A stretch of DNA of 64,000 nt from Aestuariivivens sediminis (GCF_022662105.1 NZ_JAKMCP010000008.1:48588-112587); one strand, 5' to 3'. Counted from the stretch's first letter, positions 16,167 through 25,992 are shown. A program made the numbers and translations. The notes: a model not told the origin generated them from the letters alone.

Positions 16167-17663
16167 CTAAGGCGTTACAACGGTTTGAATGGCATGGGCC
16201 GGAATATTAATGGAAATTCCCGTATCATTACCTATATAAAGTTTATAATCTATCGGTTTGTCACTTTGATTCATGATGACGTTGATCAAACTGTTATCTT
16301 CATTCATAAAAGAAGTACTCAGTAAGTGGCTTCGACTGCTCACGGTACTAATTCTTTTTGCCCCGGGGCGAATAAATTTAGAAAAGTGTCCAATGTAATA
16401 ATAGGTAGGGGTATAAATTAATGCTTTGGTTTCCGTATCTCCATGGATGGGAGCAAAGCAATAATTCCCTACATGATTAGGACCTCCATTTTGATTTAAC
16501 AAGATATTCCAATCGGTCCATCCAACCGTTCCCTGGTTAAAATCATTGATCATGGACCTTCCGTAACGCTCAGCATGTTTCCAATACTGGTATCTATCCG
16601 ATCTAAATCCTTCCTGACACCCTTCCGTAAATAACAGGTTTTTGGAAGGAAAAGATTCTTTAATATGGCCTGGATTTGAAAACATGGGATCGCCACCGGC
16701 CCAGGTTTCATACCAGTGAAAACCAATACCCCATGCATATTTTGCTGCTTCAGGATCTTCAAAAATGGTATTTGCCCGATGGTTAATAAGATCTCTGTTG
16801 TGATCCCAAACTACAATGTTTTTGTCACCTAGACCTTCCCGTTCCAAGGTTGGTCCGAGGTGGTTTTTTAGGAAATCACGTTCTTCTTCGGCAGTGTAAA
16901 TACAGGATTCCCAGCGTTGTACGGCCATAGGTTCGTTTTGAATAGTAATCCCCCAAATTGGCATCCCTTCTGCCTCATAAGCCTTGATGAATTTTGCATA
17001 GTATCGGGCCCATGCGTCAAAATATTCGGGTAACAATTTTCCTCCATGAAGCATGTTATTGTTACTCTTCATAAAAGCAGGTGGACTCCATGGACTGGCA
17101 TAAAGCAGTAAATGACCGCCCGCCGTTTCAATAGCTCTCTTTATCAATGGAATTCTATAGGTTTTGTCATGATCAATGCTAAAGGTCTTCAATGCCTTAT
17201 CCCCTTCCTCAATATAAGTAAAGCTTTCACTACTAAAGTCACTACTGTGTATTGGGGTACGACAAAGCGAATACCCTATTCCTTGTTCTTTATCATAGTA
17301 GGCGGTTAAAAGCGCATTCTGCTTATCGGGGGGGAGTTGTGAAAACACTTCTGCCGCTGCATCTGTTATGGCGCCTCCAATTCCAAGAAAGGATTGAAAT
17401 GATTGGTTTGGATTAACAAAAACACAAACTTCATTTTCCAAAGGCTGTTCTTGCTTTATGAAGGTTTCTTTAGCCGTTTCTGTGAGTCGAAATGACGTGT
17501 TGTCTGCCGTGGTATAGACCACGGATTCTTTTCCTAATACCTTAGGGACCACAGAATCTGTAATTACATCGGTGCTGGTGTCATTGGGCGGATTTGAATT
17601 ATCGATTTTTTTACAGCCTAATAAGCTCATACATAAAAGCAGGGTGGTGATTTTGTAATTCAT
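16167..17663 (-). CDS. glycoside hydrolase family 30 lipoprotein
   Basis: A 498-residue GH30 enzyme. The lipobox SLLGC gives lipidated C17, followed by a Ser/Thr/Asp linker to about residue 45. The (beta/alpha)8 domain starts at FLGIGGAITDAAAEVF (92-107) and continues with LLLYASPWSPPAFMK. The acid/base is E244 in ITIQNEP and the nucleophile E347 in LLFTEGCQ. The C-terminal beta-sandwich part ends at residue 498. Family members cleave beta-glucosylceramide, beta-1,6-glucan or related beta-glycosides; I infer a polysaccharide-degrading role at the cell surface, the exact bond being unknown. No SusC/SusD pair accompanies it, which is unusual for a dedicated polysaccharide locus. Confidence 0.9.
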   Translation of the reverse strand: MNYKITTLLLCMSLLGCKKIDNSNPPNDTSTDVITDSVVPKVLGKESVVYTTADNTSFRLTETAKETFIKQEQPLENEVCVFVNPNQSFQSFLGIGGAITDAAAEVFSQLPPDKQNALLTAYYDKEQGIGYSLCRTPIHSSDFSSESFTYIEEGDKALKTFSIDHDKTYRIPLIKRAIETAGGHLLLYASPWSPPAFMKSNNNMLHGGKLLPEYFDAWARYYAKFIKAYEAEGMPIWGITIQNEPMAVQRWESCIYTAEEERDFLKNHLGPTLEREGLGDKNIVVWDHNRDLINHRANTIFEDPEAAKYAWGIGFHWYETWAGGDPMFSNPGHIKESFPSKNLLFTEGCQEGFRSDRYQYWKHAERYGRSMINDFNQGTVGWTDWNILLNQNGGPNHVGNYCFAPIHGDTETKALIYTPTYYYIGHFSKFIRPGAKRISTVSSRSHLLSTSFMNEDNSLINVIMNQSDKPIDYKLYIGNDTGISINIPAHAIQTVVTP

Positions 17664-18041
17664 AATGTATTTTTTTTAATCCGAACAGTTTATTTTAAAA
17701 CGGGGTGTATGCGTTTCTCCTGATAATACATCTTAAAGGTAATAATAATGAACCAAATACGGGAGCAAAACCTAACAACGTATTTTATGTTTTGTTCTAG
17801 CTCCCACTTTAATAGTAAAAGAGTGGAAGTTCAGCACGCCGTTTTACCCTATTTTGGACCCTATTTTAAATACCAGAAACCTAAAATGAAACCCAAAATC
17901 CCCAAAACGTCAAGCTTTTGATATAAGCACGTTTTGATATGACTTTCTACTTCAACTAAGTTTTAAAGAGATATTTAAATTAGAAGTTCGTATAATTACG
18001 AAGGTTTTTAATGCACCAGATAATCAGATATCGCATAGAAG
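17664..18041. other. gene-free stretch
   Basis: Upstream region of the GH30 gene. I see no consensus promoter, RNA gene or long repeat, only a short direct repeat CCCTATTTT (17848 and 17860 area) and AT-rich DNA. Confidence 0.5.
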
Positions 18042-18297
18042 TCATACGTGGTCGTCACAGTAGTCTGACGATGGATTGAATTCAGTCCAGTCCTGTGACA
18101 GAATGCGTTCTTTTTTGAATATTAGGCCTCCGGGGGTTGTCATGATGACAGGCTCCGGGACCGATACATCAGGTGGAGGGTATTTTGGATGATAACCGCC
18201 TGCATCTTTTTGATCCTATCACCCTGTGACCATTTGGGGACTACATGCTCTGAAATGCCGTATAAATGGATCCTTAACCGGAAAAACTTTACAAATT
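18042..18297 (-). pseudogene. frameshifted 3' remnant of an unidentified gene
   Basis: On the minus strand one frame gives FRLRIHLYGISEHVVPKW and then SQGDRIKK. After a shift near 18203-18208 a second frame gives AGGYHPKYPPPDVSVPEP and then TTPGGLIFKKERILSQDW, ending at TGA 18042. The continuous protein-like composition across the shift, with Pro/Trp-rich words, indicates a decayed coding end of about 80 residues. I cannot name the family. It lies directly behind the copper amine oxidase on the same strand and may be the tail of a former operon partner. Confidence 0.5.
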
Positions 18298-18359
18298 ATA
18301 CGATCCCCTTTTCCTTTATTTTCAAAAAGGGGTTTCTTGGACCCCGTTGCTAAAAGGGA

Positions 18360-20336
18360 TCATTTTTTTGGTAGATCCAGTGCAGGATTCCGATCAAAAT
18401 AATCAAAGGGTCTCAGTTCAAAAGAATGCCAAAGAACGGGCATCACCGGCCAATCTTCAGCTCTAACCATGTGATGCATACCTACCGTATACCAGAGGAC
18501 AATATCTGTATCTTCTATGGAGCGATCGTTTTCTGTCCAGGAAGGAAGCCCCTGTCCCGGTAAACTTAGTGTAGGAAAGTCTCCGGCAGCAAATTTTTCG
18601 TTTTTATCGTAAGGAGTGGCCCATAAATGATAATTTATAAATCCTACTCTCCGCCTTGGATAATCATCTGCACTCAACAAGGTATTTCCCGTTTTTCCTG
18701 GCATCAATTGATAGCTTGTTGGATAGCCTACATGATTTTTTCGGTTACGGCTAATAACCCTCCATAAGGTTGGTTTATCCAGATTTATTTTAAGTTTCGC
18801 CTCCGATTCGGATTTCGCAATTTTAGGATTTGTTACCCATATACTTCGCCTTGGATTGCTTTCAGGAAGCATCCTGGTTTGAAGGCGATCGAGCAATAAA
18901 CTATTGTATTCACCATCCACATCAAGATCCATTCGGAAACTAAAATAATGATCGTGGTTAACAGCAATAATATTGGGGTCTACAAACCGGCCATAAGCAT
19001 CACCGGGTTCGTCATTTTCGACTGAAGAAGCGGCGTTTTTTTGGATGGTGGCTTTTGCCTCTGCAATACCGGTAGCACCCACAAGCACTTTTATAGAACC
19101 ATCTTGTTGAAAGATCCAATCAAAGATATAATCGTAATTCCCGAGTACCGCTGCGCTTCTTACGACGAGGTCTCTTTTAACGCGACTTTCAGGTTCCATA
19201 TCATTACTAAAATGTCGCCATGACGGATTTCCATCCTCCCGCTCAAAGATGGCAAGCATATTCGGAACAGGTTGTGGACTGCCATTATCATTTAAAACCA
19301 GGCCATCCATATAATATGCAAAATCCGGTGCATCAAGACCGGGGAGTAGAGGTTTGGTCAATCCTCCGGCGGTGTATTCACCGGCATCAATAAAATTGCG
19401 ATGGGACCAATCAAAAGAGGCATCCATATAGGGCACAAATATTTCTGACAAATGACCCTCGTACAAAATTTTACGGCTGTCACTGCCATCCTGGTAGGTT
19501 ACGGTTGATATAATCATACCCACACGATGGTCCGGGCGCACATGAAATTTCCATTTTTGCCAACGCACCGTATATCCATCCAACTTAAAACCGGGGCCAT
19601 TGGGCTGGCTGATGATCATCTCTCCGGGAATCTCTCTAACATTAGGAATTGAACTCGCATCGAAGTCTACGTTTACTGTCGCTATGGGCACAACTCCCTC
19701 ATCCACAATTCTCAATATGTCTTCCGTATGCATATCAACCACCACGGTCAAACCGGAAATACCCCTTGACCACAAATTTCGGGCATAGCGCACATCAACA
19801 AAGGTACCATGAGCAATGCGTCTTCCCTTCTGTTCTTCTTTACCGAAATAACCAGGTGGCCCAAAAAAGCCTTCAATAAAAGTGAGATCCTCATATCCTC
19901 TTTTTTTCATTGCAGCTTTAAACTGGGGGTCCTCCTTAACCTTGTCCAGCATTTTATCAAATTCCTCGTTCAACCATGTGGGCTGAATACCCTTTAATTC
20001 TTTCCATAAATCCAGACTCCGTGTATTGAGGTTTACCTCAGCCCTATACGTTTTTTCTTCCTGATGGACTATAGCATAAGCAGCCCTTGGCGCCTTTTGA
20101 TTTCCGCTCCAATCCCAAACTACCGATTTTTCGGGAGGCAATAGATTAATATGTGAAAATCTTGTTTTGCTATCGAGGTGATTGGTGGAATGCAAGACAT
20201 CCAGCACCGTCCAATACTCCTGCCATGTTACGGGATCCAGGGGATGCTGTGTATTTTGACTATGGGCAAACAGGTAATTGAATACAATAAAACACGATAG
20301 AATGAGGTTTTGGATCTTTTGAGCATACATTTTCAT
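18360..20336 (-). CDS. secreted copper amine oxidase (primary-amine oxidase)
   Basis: A 658-residue TPQ enzyme that oxidises primary amines to aldehydes with release of ammonia and hydrogen peroxide. All key residues are visible: the TPQ precursor Y401 in LGNYDY, the catalytic base D317 in FIDAGEY, copper ligands H461 and H463 in NHDHYF and H637 in MPVLWHSFELRPFDYF. A signal peptide (residues 1 to about 26) sends it out of the cytoplasm. Length is normal. Upstream and downstream gaps of about 350 and 300 bases suggest it stands alone. The substrate (tyramine, phenylethylamine or another amine) cannot be read from sequence. An inverted repeat GATCCCTTTT / AAAAGGGGATC flanks its 3' end (18301-18359). 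Confidence 0.93.
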   Translation of the reverse strand: MKMYAQKIQNLILSCFIVFNYLFAHSQNTQHPLDPVTWQEYWTVLDVLHSTNHLDSKTRFSHINLLPPEKSVVWDWSGNQKAPRAAYAIVHQEEKTYRAEVNLNTRSLDLWKELKGIQPTWLNEEFDKMLDKVKEDPQFKAAMKKRGYEDLTFIEGFFGPPGYFGKEEQKGRRIAHGTFVDVRYARNLWSRGISGLTVVVDMHTEDILRIVDEGVVPIATVNVDFDASSIPNVREIPGEMIISQPNGPGFKLDGYTVRWQKWKFHVRPDHRVGMIISTVTYQDGSDSRKILYEGHLSEIFVPYMDASFDWSHRNFIDAGEYTAGGLTKPLLPGLDAPDFAYYMDGLVLNDNGSPQPVPNMLAIFEREDGNPSWRHFSNDMEPESRVKRDLVVRSAAVLGNYDYIFDWIFQQDGSIKVLVGATGIAEAKATIQKNAASSVENDEPGDAYGRFVDPNIIAVNHDHYFSFRMDLDVDGEYNSLLLDRLQTRMLPESNPRRSIWVTNPKIAKSESEAKLKINLDKPTLWRVISRNRKNHVGYPTSYQLMPGKTGNTLLSADDYPRRRVGFINYHLWATPYDKNEKFAAGDFPTLSLPGQGLPSWTENDRSIEDTDIVLWYTVGMHHMVRAEDWPVMPVLWHSFELRPFDYFDRNPALDLPKK

Positions 20337-20692
20337 ACCAAAGTTGAATTAGAAGAAGTTAGTGCGTTAATAAAGTCTAATGTAATGAATTTTATCACGT
20401 CTTTTACCCATAGGATTAGAATGGATAGATTGACTCGTTTTAAATCAGAGACTTGTTAATATTCCAATCGTAACCACATATTAGAGGTTTACTACTAAAA
20501 TCTTTAGAAAGAAAATACACCCGGAAATACATGTTTTTAACACGGGTTATGCTATTGATATAGTAAAGGGAGGGTATCATGCTGTTGTTTTGAGAAAAAA
20601 CCACTACTAAGAGCCCTGTTTTTCTCAATAAAGCTTAAATCGACCCTCAATCCCAAGGGCCCTAATGTAGATGTTAATTGCTTGTAGGTATC
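20337..20692. other. gene-free stretch
   Basis: The region between the amine oxidase and the ankyrin gene. A minus-strand open frame of 62 codons (20440-20628) has no recognisable similarity and no promoter, so I do not call it. No RNA gene is seen. Confidence 0.4.
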
Positions 20693-21025
20693 TCAATCTA
20701 AGTCCACAGGCGCTGCAACAACATCAAATGCGGTAGCCCCATCATGGTTTCTCACCGTTTTGTCGGCTTCTTTCCTAAGTAAGGCCTCGACGATATCTTT
20801 ATAACAAAAGAAATCCGCAATATGCAATGGGTTGGAAACCTGATCATTAGGGATATTTAAATCAGCTCCTCCATCTATTAAGGCTTTGGCAATTTCACTT
20901 TTACCAAAGGTTGATGCGATGATCAAGGGGGTTGATCCAAATTGGTCTTTTTCATTAGGATCGGTTCCGGATGTTAAGAGTTGTTTAGTGGTTTCAAGGT
21001 TACCTTGGAAAGTGGCCAAATGCAA
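20693..21025 (-). CDS. ankyrin-repeat protein, N-terminus probably missing
   Basis: About 110 residues with three ankyrin repeats: HLATFQGNLETTKQLLTSG, then TPLIIASTFGKSEIAKALI, then NPLHIADFFCYKDIVEALL, ending in a half repeat (DGATAFDVVAAPVDLD). The frame is open only about 14 codons further upstream, and no ATG is available there. The first possible start, TTG at 21025, lies inside the first repeat. Relatives carry a signal peptide before the repeats. I therefore suspect a 5'-truncated gene, not a functional one, although an unusual start cannot be excluded. Confidence 0.55.
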   Translation of the reverse strand: MHLATFQGNLETTKQLLTSGTDPNEKDQFGSTPLIIASTFGKSEIAKALIDGGADLNIPNDQVSNPLHIADFFCYKDIVEALLRKEADKTVRNHDGATAFDVVAAPVDLD

Positions 21026-21141
21026 ATTGGTACTTTCAGATTTAATCTGTGCTAAAATTTGCAGATGTCAGATAATCAATACGGTAAATCATGTAGTTAC
21101 GATTTTATTCATTCATTAGTTATTAAGTTTCATGGATTTTA

Positions 21142-22140
21142 TCATCTGTCAAGGGGTATGTTATTCCAATTTTGGCCATCCCATCTCCAGAAATCGCTGA
21201 GTGGCAGTTGTTGGCCGTTAACGAAGGCTTTCCCACCATATAAATATCCATAATTTTCTTTCGTATTAAAGGTAAATCCAAAACTATGTCGCGCAGACGG
21301 GCCATCATTATTTATGACATGAATTTTATCATGTGCAATTTTAAAGGTCTTATTTTGAAAGTCATAACGGTAATTTTTACCACCAAATCCGATAATTTGG
21401 TCTAAATTTTTATCATAGATCATGGCATGATGATCTAGAGAAGAATGGTCATAAGGTCCACTTAAAGCTTGCCATTTATGATTAGACCATCGCCACAAAT
21501 CGGCGTATTGCCCATTGATCCATAATCCTCCGAATAAGACAACATCATTTGTTTTTTCATGATACACCATTGAAAAGGAAGCTCTTTTTGGGGGAGAAGG
21601 AATGTTTAATTTATGCCATTTATTGGTCCATAGCCAGGTATTACCGGTAACACCTTCACCATTCCATCCACCAAAGGCAAGAATCGTGTTCTGCTCTTTC
21701 AGGTAAACCATCTGATGATGATCTGCCTTGTAATCACTGTTTTTATCCAGTTGATACCAGCCGGAACCATTCCATTCCCAAAGATCTGAATAGGTCTCTC
21801 TGTTATTACCGCGACCCCCATGTAAAATAATTGAATTTCTACCTTTATGAAACGTGACCGCACAAAATCCTCTTGCAGAGGGACCTGAAACGGCAATCTT
21901 TTTCCATTTGTTTTGTTTCCAAATCCAAGTGTCACTTAAAAACTCACCACCCTTTTTGTTCGTTCCGCCAAAGAGCAATATATGATTATGGCCGGGGACA
22001 TATATGAATACATGACCCCATCTCGCCCCTGGACCAATTGGTGTTTCCGCTTCTTGACCTTTTAGGTCTGACCCGGGTAAAAGGAAAAAAACGCATGATA
22101 AAATTAAGATAAATATAATATTGGGATAGGACTTATTCAT
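21142..22140 (-). CDS. secreted Kelch-repeat protein
   Basis: A 332-residue protein with a signal peptide (cleavage near residue 28) and five to six Kelch-type blades. Each blade has the pattern ILLFGGTNKKG..LSDTWIWKQNKW, repeated as IILHGGRGN..YSDLWEWNGSGW, ILAFGGWNG..GNTWLW, VVLFGGLWI..YADLWRWSNHKW and GYLYGGKAF..LSDFWRWDGQNW. The double-Gly and Trp positions are regular, giving a beta-propeller. No enzyme domain is attached. A role in binding carbohydrate or protein outside the cell is only a guess. The minus-strand TATATTTA box just upstream (about 22156-22163) may be its promoter. Confidence 0.82.
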   Translation of the reverse strand: MNKSYPNIIFILILSCVFFLLPGSDLKGQEAETPIGPGARWGHVFIYVPGHNHILLFGGTNKKGGEFLSDTWIWKQNKWKKIAVSGPSARGFCAVTFHKGRNSIILHGGRGNNRETYSDLWEWNGSGWYQLDKNSDYKADHHQMVYLKEQNTILAFGGWNGEGVTGNTWLWTNKWHKLNIPSPPKRASFSMVYHEKTNDVVLFGGLWINGQYADLWRWSNHKWQALSGPYDHSSLDHHAMIYDKNLDQIIGFGGKNYRYDFQNKTFKIAHDKIHVINNDGPSARHSFGFTFNTKENYGYLYGGKAFVNGQQLPLSDFWRWDGQNWNNIPLDR

Positions 22141-22545
22141 CTTGGATTCATGACCTATAAATATAATGAAATTTCCCGCAGAATCTAAGATTGCGACCCA
22201 GTAAAAGGATTATGATCTCGCGGCGCGCCATCATGCTCTATATTATAAAATTCCCACGAAGTTCTGGTGGGGATAAACTATGTTGAATCCGGGTTAGTGA
22301 TCCGTTTAATATGGTAACCTCAACATCTCATAAAAAGAGAAGTGAAAGAGGGTTTGCCCAATAACAGGTCCTGTTAATATCCTTTTCCAACAGTTCATTA
22401 ATTCCTTTTCATTTTGGTCCAGAGTAGGGGAAGGAAAACATATGACCAAAAGAAATAGGGGTAAATGATAATATTTGATTAAATTCTTAATCAATGCATT
22501 AAGAATTACCTGGGTTGAATGTAATAAGTAATTGTAATGTTTTCT
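22141..22545. other. gene-free stretch
   Basis: It contains the probable promoter of the Kelch gene (minus-strand TATATTTA near 22160) and the 3' flank of the broken DUF6090 copy. Nothing else is recognised; a 62-codon minus-strand frame at 22306-22494 looks like chance. Confidence 0.4.
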
Positions 22546-23315
22546 TCAATCATCCTTTTCTAATTCTTTGTCTATTATTCTACTAATATGATAGGCCTTA
22601 TTAATAAGGTCTTGTGCGTTCGCTTTTGCTACAATTATTAAGAATTCCAATTCGTAAAGAAGATTTTCAAATTTCGGGTCATGAAATAAACCTTTGTAAT
22701 TATCCGACATTTTTGAAGTTCTTGATTTTACAAGATTTTTAAAATCCTGGGCCGTTACATAAGTCAAGTCGTTTAAACTAACATACTCACTTATTAAAGG
22801 GGTATAACGATTTCTATTGATGTTTTGTGATACCAATTCATCTTCTACCATTTCTTCAACAGCCTGAGGCCAGGACAATAGTTCATTTTTAAGGCTGTCA
22901 CTACTGATAAGATTGAATTTCCCACTATTCAATAAAAGATTAAGGCCACTTGATTTTCCATTATAGGTAGGATTTTTTAAAGTTATTCCAAGAAGGCTGT
23001 CTATTAAGCTCGTTTCGGTAAAATCATCTTGTTGTAGAATATCGGTCAACCTGTAATTGCAATCAAGAATTTGATTACGTAACGCATTTTTTTTCTCCAG
23101 GGAATTAATGGCTTGTTTGAAATCATCTTTTAGATTACTTAAAAGAACGTTTTCTTCCAGACGTGCTTTTCTTTTTCATTCCAATTCTTTATGGATAAGG
23201 CTATTAATATTCCCAAAACCACCAGTACAATTTCACCAATGGCATATTTAAGATACTTCCCGGTTTTGCCCTCTGAAAGTAATTGCTGGCGGAGTTTTCT
23301 AAAAACTTTAATCAT
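22546..23315 (-). pseudogene. DUF6090 family gene, copy 1, frameshifted
   Basis: From the ATG at 23315 the frame gives the family's N-terminus MIKVFRKLRQQLLSEGKTGK, then KYAIGEIVLVVLGILIAL (the membrane segment) and NWNEKE, then runs into TAA at 23139-23141. Shifting one base in the A-rich run at about 23165-23180 restores KARLEENVLLSNLKDDFKQ and joins without interruption the 167-residue frame 22546-23049. The change equals loss of a single A, so a sequencing or assembly slip is possible. Without the shift the protein would be about 255 residues, close to the intact copy at 27896-28705. DUF6090 proteins are inner-membrane proteins of unknown function, typical of Flavobacteriaceae. Confidence 0.8.
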
Positions 23316-23909
23316 AAGTAAGCTGGATATTTATTCCGCAAGCGGCATTCTCCACCAAAGTTCTACTTGGCTTTTGATTTTGTATTACAACATGGCTTTT
23401 CGATAATTTAAAGATTGTTATCATGGATTATAGATGTATTCCAAATTCTGTTTAGTATTGCATTCATAGCTGTTTATAGGGTTGAATTTCCTTTGAGTCG
23501 GGTACCGAATTTTTGCAGATTCCAACAAGTACTATTAGGAATAAACACATTGTGTTATTTTCATGATGTTTATTTCTTTAAATATAAAGAAAATTCATGT
23601 AGGTTTTGTAAAGCTTTATTTCAAGCGATTAAATCAAAACAGAAAGTGATTGGTTTGTGACCTCTTTTTAGCCTCATTCGCCGAGACACCTGGATAAAAA
23701 AATCACCATTCAGTCAATCCATAAAATGATTTATAAGTAGCCGAACGAAATTCAGCCTGACACAGGTTACCCTAACCCTGATGCAACACGACCTTCACCA
23801 TTGACTACCACCACGACTTATTTATTCTGTAATGCAGCGCTTCCTAATGTATGGTTTCCATAGAGTCATGGCTATGATTTAAAGGATGTTCATCGCATAA
23901 AGGCGGTGC
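23316..23909. other. gene-free stretch with a promoter-like repeat
   Basis: About 23570-23600 contains CTTTAAATATAAAGAAAATTC, of which the core is also present at about 30471-30490. Downstream of it, AAAGCTTTA and TTTTAGC also align between the two places. On the minus strand the core reads as a TATATTTA -7 box, so this is probably the promoter region of DUF6090 copy 1. Nothing else is seen. Confidence 0.4.
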
Positions 23910-24806
23910 TCAATATTTCAAAAATTTCTCGGCTGTAACCTGTATTTTGCGAAGTGCAATGTTGGCTTTAACATGGCCATCCTGTTCCCAATTGAAGGTC
24001 ACTTTAGGAAACCCTCTGCCGCCTTCGAAAGCATTGTCGCCAACATATTTTAAACCTGCAATATATTGCCCTTTTAATTTCATGAAAAGGATATCATCCC
24101 TTCTCACAAATTCAAAGATTCTCTCACTGTCCGAAAGTTTTTGATCGGAACGATAGAGGCCTTCAATCTTTTGGTACACCTCATCGCTCAGTGGAAACGT
24201 TTTACTCAGGACGATATCAAATACCACCTCTTTTTCCTGTTTAGAATTGGTGGATACCATTAAAATTCTGTCGGCCGATTCCGGTGCAGAGGCACTTGCA
24301 TCCATACCGATGTATTGATCACCTTTAAAATAGATTTGTGTTATCAGGTCCTGTTGTGACGGACTTGAAACGCGCAAATGTATGTGCGCTGGTCTCCAAC
24401 TTGAATCGCTATCCGGGTTTGCTTTATAGGGTACGGGCATGATGGTCGTGAAATTGTATTTACCGTCTTTTCCGGTTCTCATGGCACCCCTGCACAAGAA
24501 GTCGTCGGAGGTGTTGTCGTATTCTTGATTTTCGTTGCAATGCCAGATTTCAATCATGGCATTTGCATTTGGCGTTTCTCCATCCTCCATGTAAATAACA
24601 CCACTGAGATGTAAAGGAATACCTTTAGAATGGGGAGGAATGATATTGGTTTTAAAGGGCGCGCCCGGCCGGTAAAAAGGACCTAAAATATCTGTAGTGG
24701 TTGGCCTGTCACCCACATATTTTTTCCCATCCCATTGGATGGCCCCGAAGGCACTAATGCTAAAAGCCATCAGTGAGGATTGTTTGATAAAGCGTCTTCT
24801 TTTCAT
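23910..24806 (-). CDS. intradiol ring-cleavage dioxygenase-like protein with extra C-terminal domain
   Basis: A 298-residue exported protein. The N-terminus MKRRRFIKQSSLMAFS resembles a Tat signal. The intradiol dioxygenase domain (about 36-205) shows the expected ferric iron ligands: Y96 in QEYDN, Y127 in TIMPVPY, and H141 and H143 in RPAHIHLRV. The DILGPFYR motif (39-46) is typical. Residues 210-298 form a separate C-terminal domain resembling the beta-rich DUF3471-type tail found behind other enzymes. The family opens catechol-type rings between the hydroxyls; exported Bacteroidota members have uncertain substrates, possibly aromatic or lignin-like compounds. No other aromatic-pathway gene is nearby. 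Confidence 0.85.
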   Translation of the reverse strand: MKRRRFIKQSSLMAFSISAFGAIQWDGKKYVGDRPTTTDILGPFYRPGAPFKTNIIPPHSKGIPLHLSGVIYMEDGETPNANAMIEIWHCNENQEYDNTSDDFLCRGAMRTGKDGKYNFTTIMPVPYKANPDSDSSWRPAHIHLRVSSPSQQDLITQIYFKGDQYIGMDASASAPESADRILMVSTNSKQEKEVVFDIVLSKTFPLSDEVYQKIEGLYRSDQKLSDSERIFEFVRRDDILFMKLKGQYIAGLKYVGDNAFEGGRGFPKVTFNWEQDGHVKANIALRKIQVTAEKFLKY

Positions 24807-25104
24807 ATGGTCATACGGTTTGGTTCTTACATATGTTGTTCTAAAATAAAGTAGGGGTGTATCAATATCAAGCGGATCACGTTCCTAAGAGATAACCATG
24901 ATTTTATTTGTGCCTTCTAAAGATAAGCAAAATTAAAATGAGTTATTACTGTCCTATGCGTTAACAAAAAAGACTGAAATTAATGTATTTGTTGAGCTTT
25001 ATGGTGTTGTTTTTCAGTAATGCTGAAAAGGGGATTCATTGTGTTTTAATTACTTTTAAACGATTTAAAGATGCTGAAACAACTTCAGTGTCACAATGGT
25101 TTTA
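24807..25104. other. gene-free stretch
   Basis: Upstream flank of the dioxygenase gene. AT-rich DNA without a recognised element. Confidence 0.4.
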
Positions 25105-25254
25105 AACAACCTTTTTAAAAGGTCATCGTCCTTTTTAACGACCTTAGTTACTTTCTTTCCGGTCAGGCCTTTTATGATCATATCCCATTTTTTATTGTAT
25201 CGCCCGAATTGTCCTTGGAGTGTTACCGAAGCAATCCGACAAGGGATCTTTAAT
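25105..25254 (-). pseudogene. degenerate extra copy of the lysS C-terminal extension
   Basis: Minus-strand translation gives VTLQGQFGRYNKKWDMIIKG followed by LTGKKVTKVVKKDDDLL. The end of LysS at 34888-36582 reads LGTLKGLSGLSNKKWDKTIK followed by GLTGKKVAKVVKKDEGLF. By my count 69 of 84 aligned bases (25118-25201 against 34912-34995) agree, about 82 percent. There is no start codon and no synthetase domain. After LL the frame runs into unrelated sequence to a stop near 25074. So it is a fragment of a lysS paralog, or of another gene carrying the same small domain, and is probably inactive. Confidence 0.6.
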
Positions 25255-25268
25255 AAAAGTAAGGAAGC

Positions 25269-25865
25269 TTAAAGTGTTTTTATTTTAATGTTTTTCCAGC
25301 TTACTTTAACGTCCCCGCCGCTATGAATTTGGAGGATGATTCCACCTTCTCCCCGGCCTATTTTTTCATCCTCAAGATCAGCCATCATAATTCCATTTAG
25401 CCATGAGGTAATTTTGGAATTTTGTACTTTAATTTTCATTGTATTCCATTGACCTTCTTTTAAAACCTTTTCGTTTTCGGGATCTGGTTTTATAAGCCAT
25501 CCACGACCATAAGATTCGTATATTCCTCCGGTATGTTTTCCTGGTGGTGCAACTTCTACCTGCCAGCCACTAACTTTAGTGCCATCGACCGTAGACCTTA
25601 CAAAGACCCCACTATTGCCATTGCTATTTTGTTTAAATTCTAAAGTAAGTATAAAATCTTTGTAATGCTTCTCTGTACCCAGATAACCATAGGCTTCATC
25701 GGAGCCACTTTCGCATACGAGAATGCCGTGTTCAACATACCATTTTTCAGTACCATATATATTCCATCCCTCTAAGTTTTTTCCGTTAAACAGCGAGGTT
25801 GTTTGTGCATAAGAAGCTACAGAAAGGAGAAGAACACTTTGCATGAGTAAAAAAAGGGGTTTCAT
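25269..25865 (-). CDS. DUF1080 (3-keto-disaccharide hydrolase) family secreted protein
   Basis: A 198-residue protein with a signal peptide (cleavage after YAQ, residue 21) and one LamG-like DUF1080 domain. Typical words are LFNGKNLEGWNIYG (25-38), FILTLEFKQNSNGNSGVFVR, WQVEVAP and GGIILQIHSGGDVKVSWKNI. Family members bind or hydrolyse sugars, including 3-keto-glycosides, and are abundant in polysaccharide-degrading Bacteroidota. This one is minimal in length, without a second domain. It lies alone between two decayed genes. The catalytic role is inferred from the family only. Confidence 0.88.
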   Translation of the reverse strand: MKPLFLLMQSVLLLSVASYAQTTSLFNGKNLEGWNIYGTEKWYVEHGILVCESGSDEAYGYLGTEKHYKDFILTLEFKQNSNGNSGVFVRSTVDGTKVSGWQVEVAPPGKHTGGIYESYGRGWLIKPDPENEKVLKEGQWNTMKIKVQNSKITSWLNGIMMADLEDEKIGRGEGGIILQIHSGGDVKVSWKNIKIKTL

Positions 25866-25992
25866 AAATAGTTATTGTTTTAGTTTAAAAAAAGTTTTTT
25901 AAGAGACCAATTTAACAAAACGAGTTGGATATTCGTAAGTAGACGTGCACTATCAATTAATTTTATACGCGTTAGCCTTTCCTTATTCGTCT

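Noticed and set aside
20440..20628. A 62-codon minus-strand frame
   Set aside because: No recognisable protein pattern, no promoter and no conserved neighbour. It is more likely chance.
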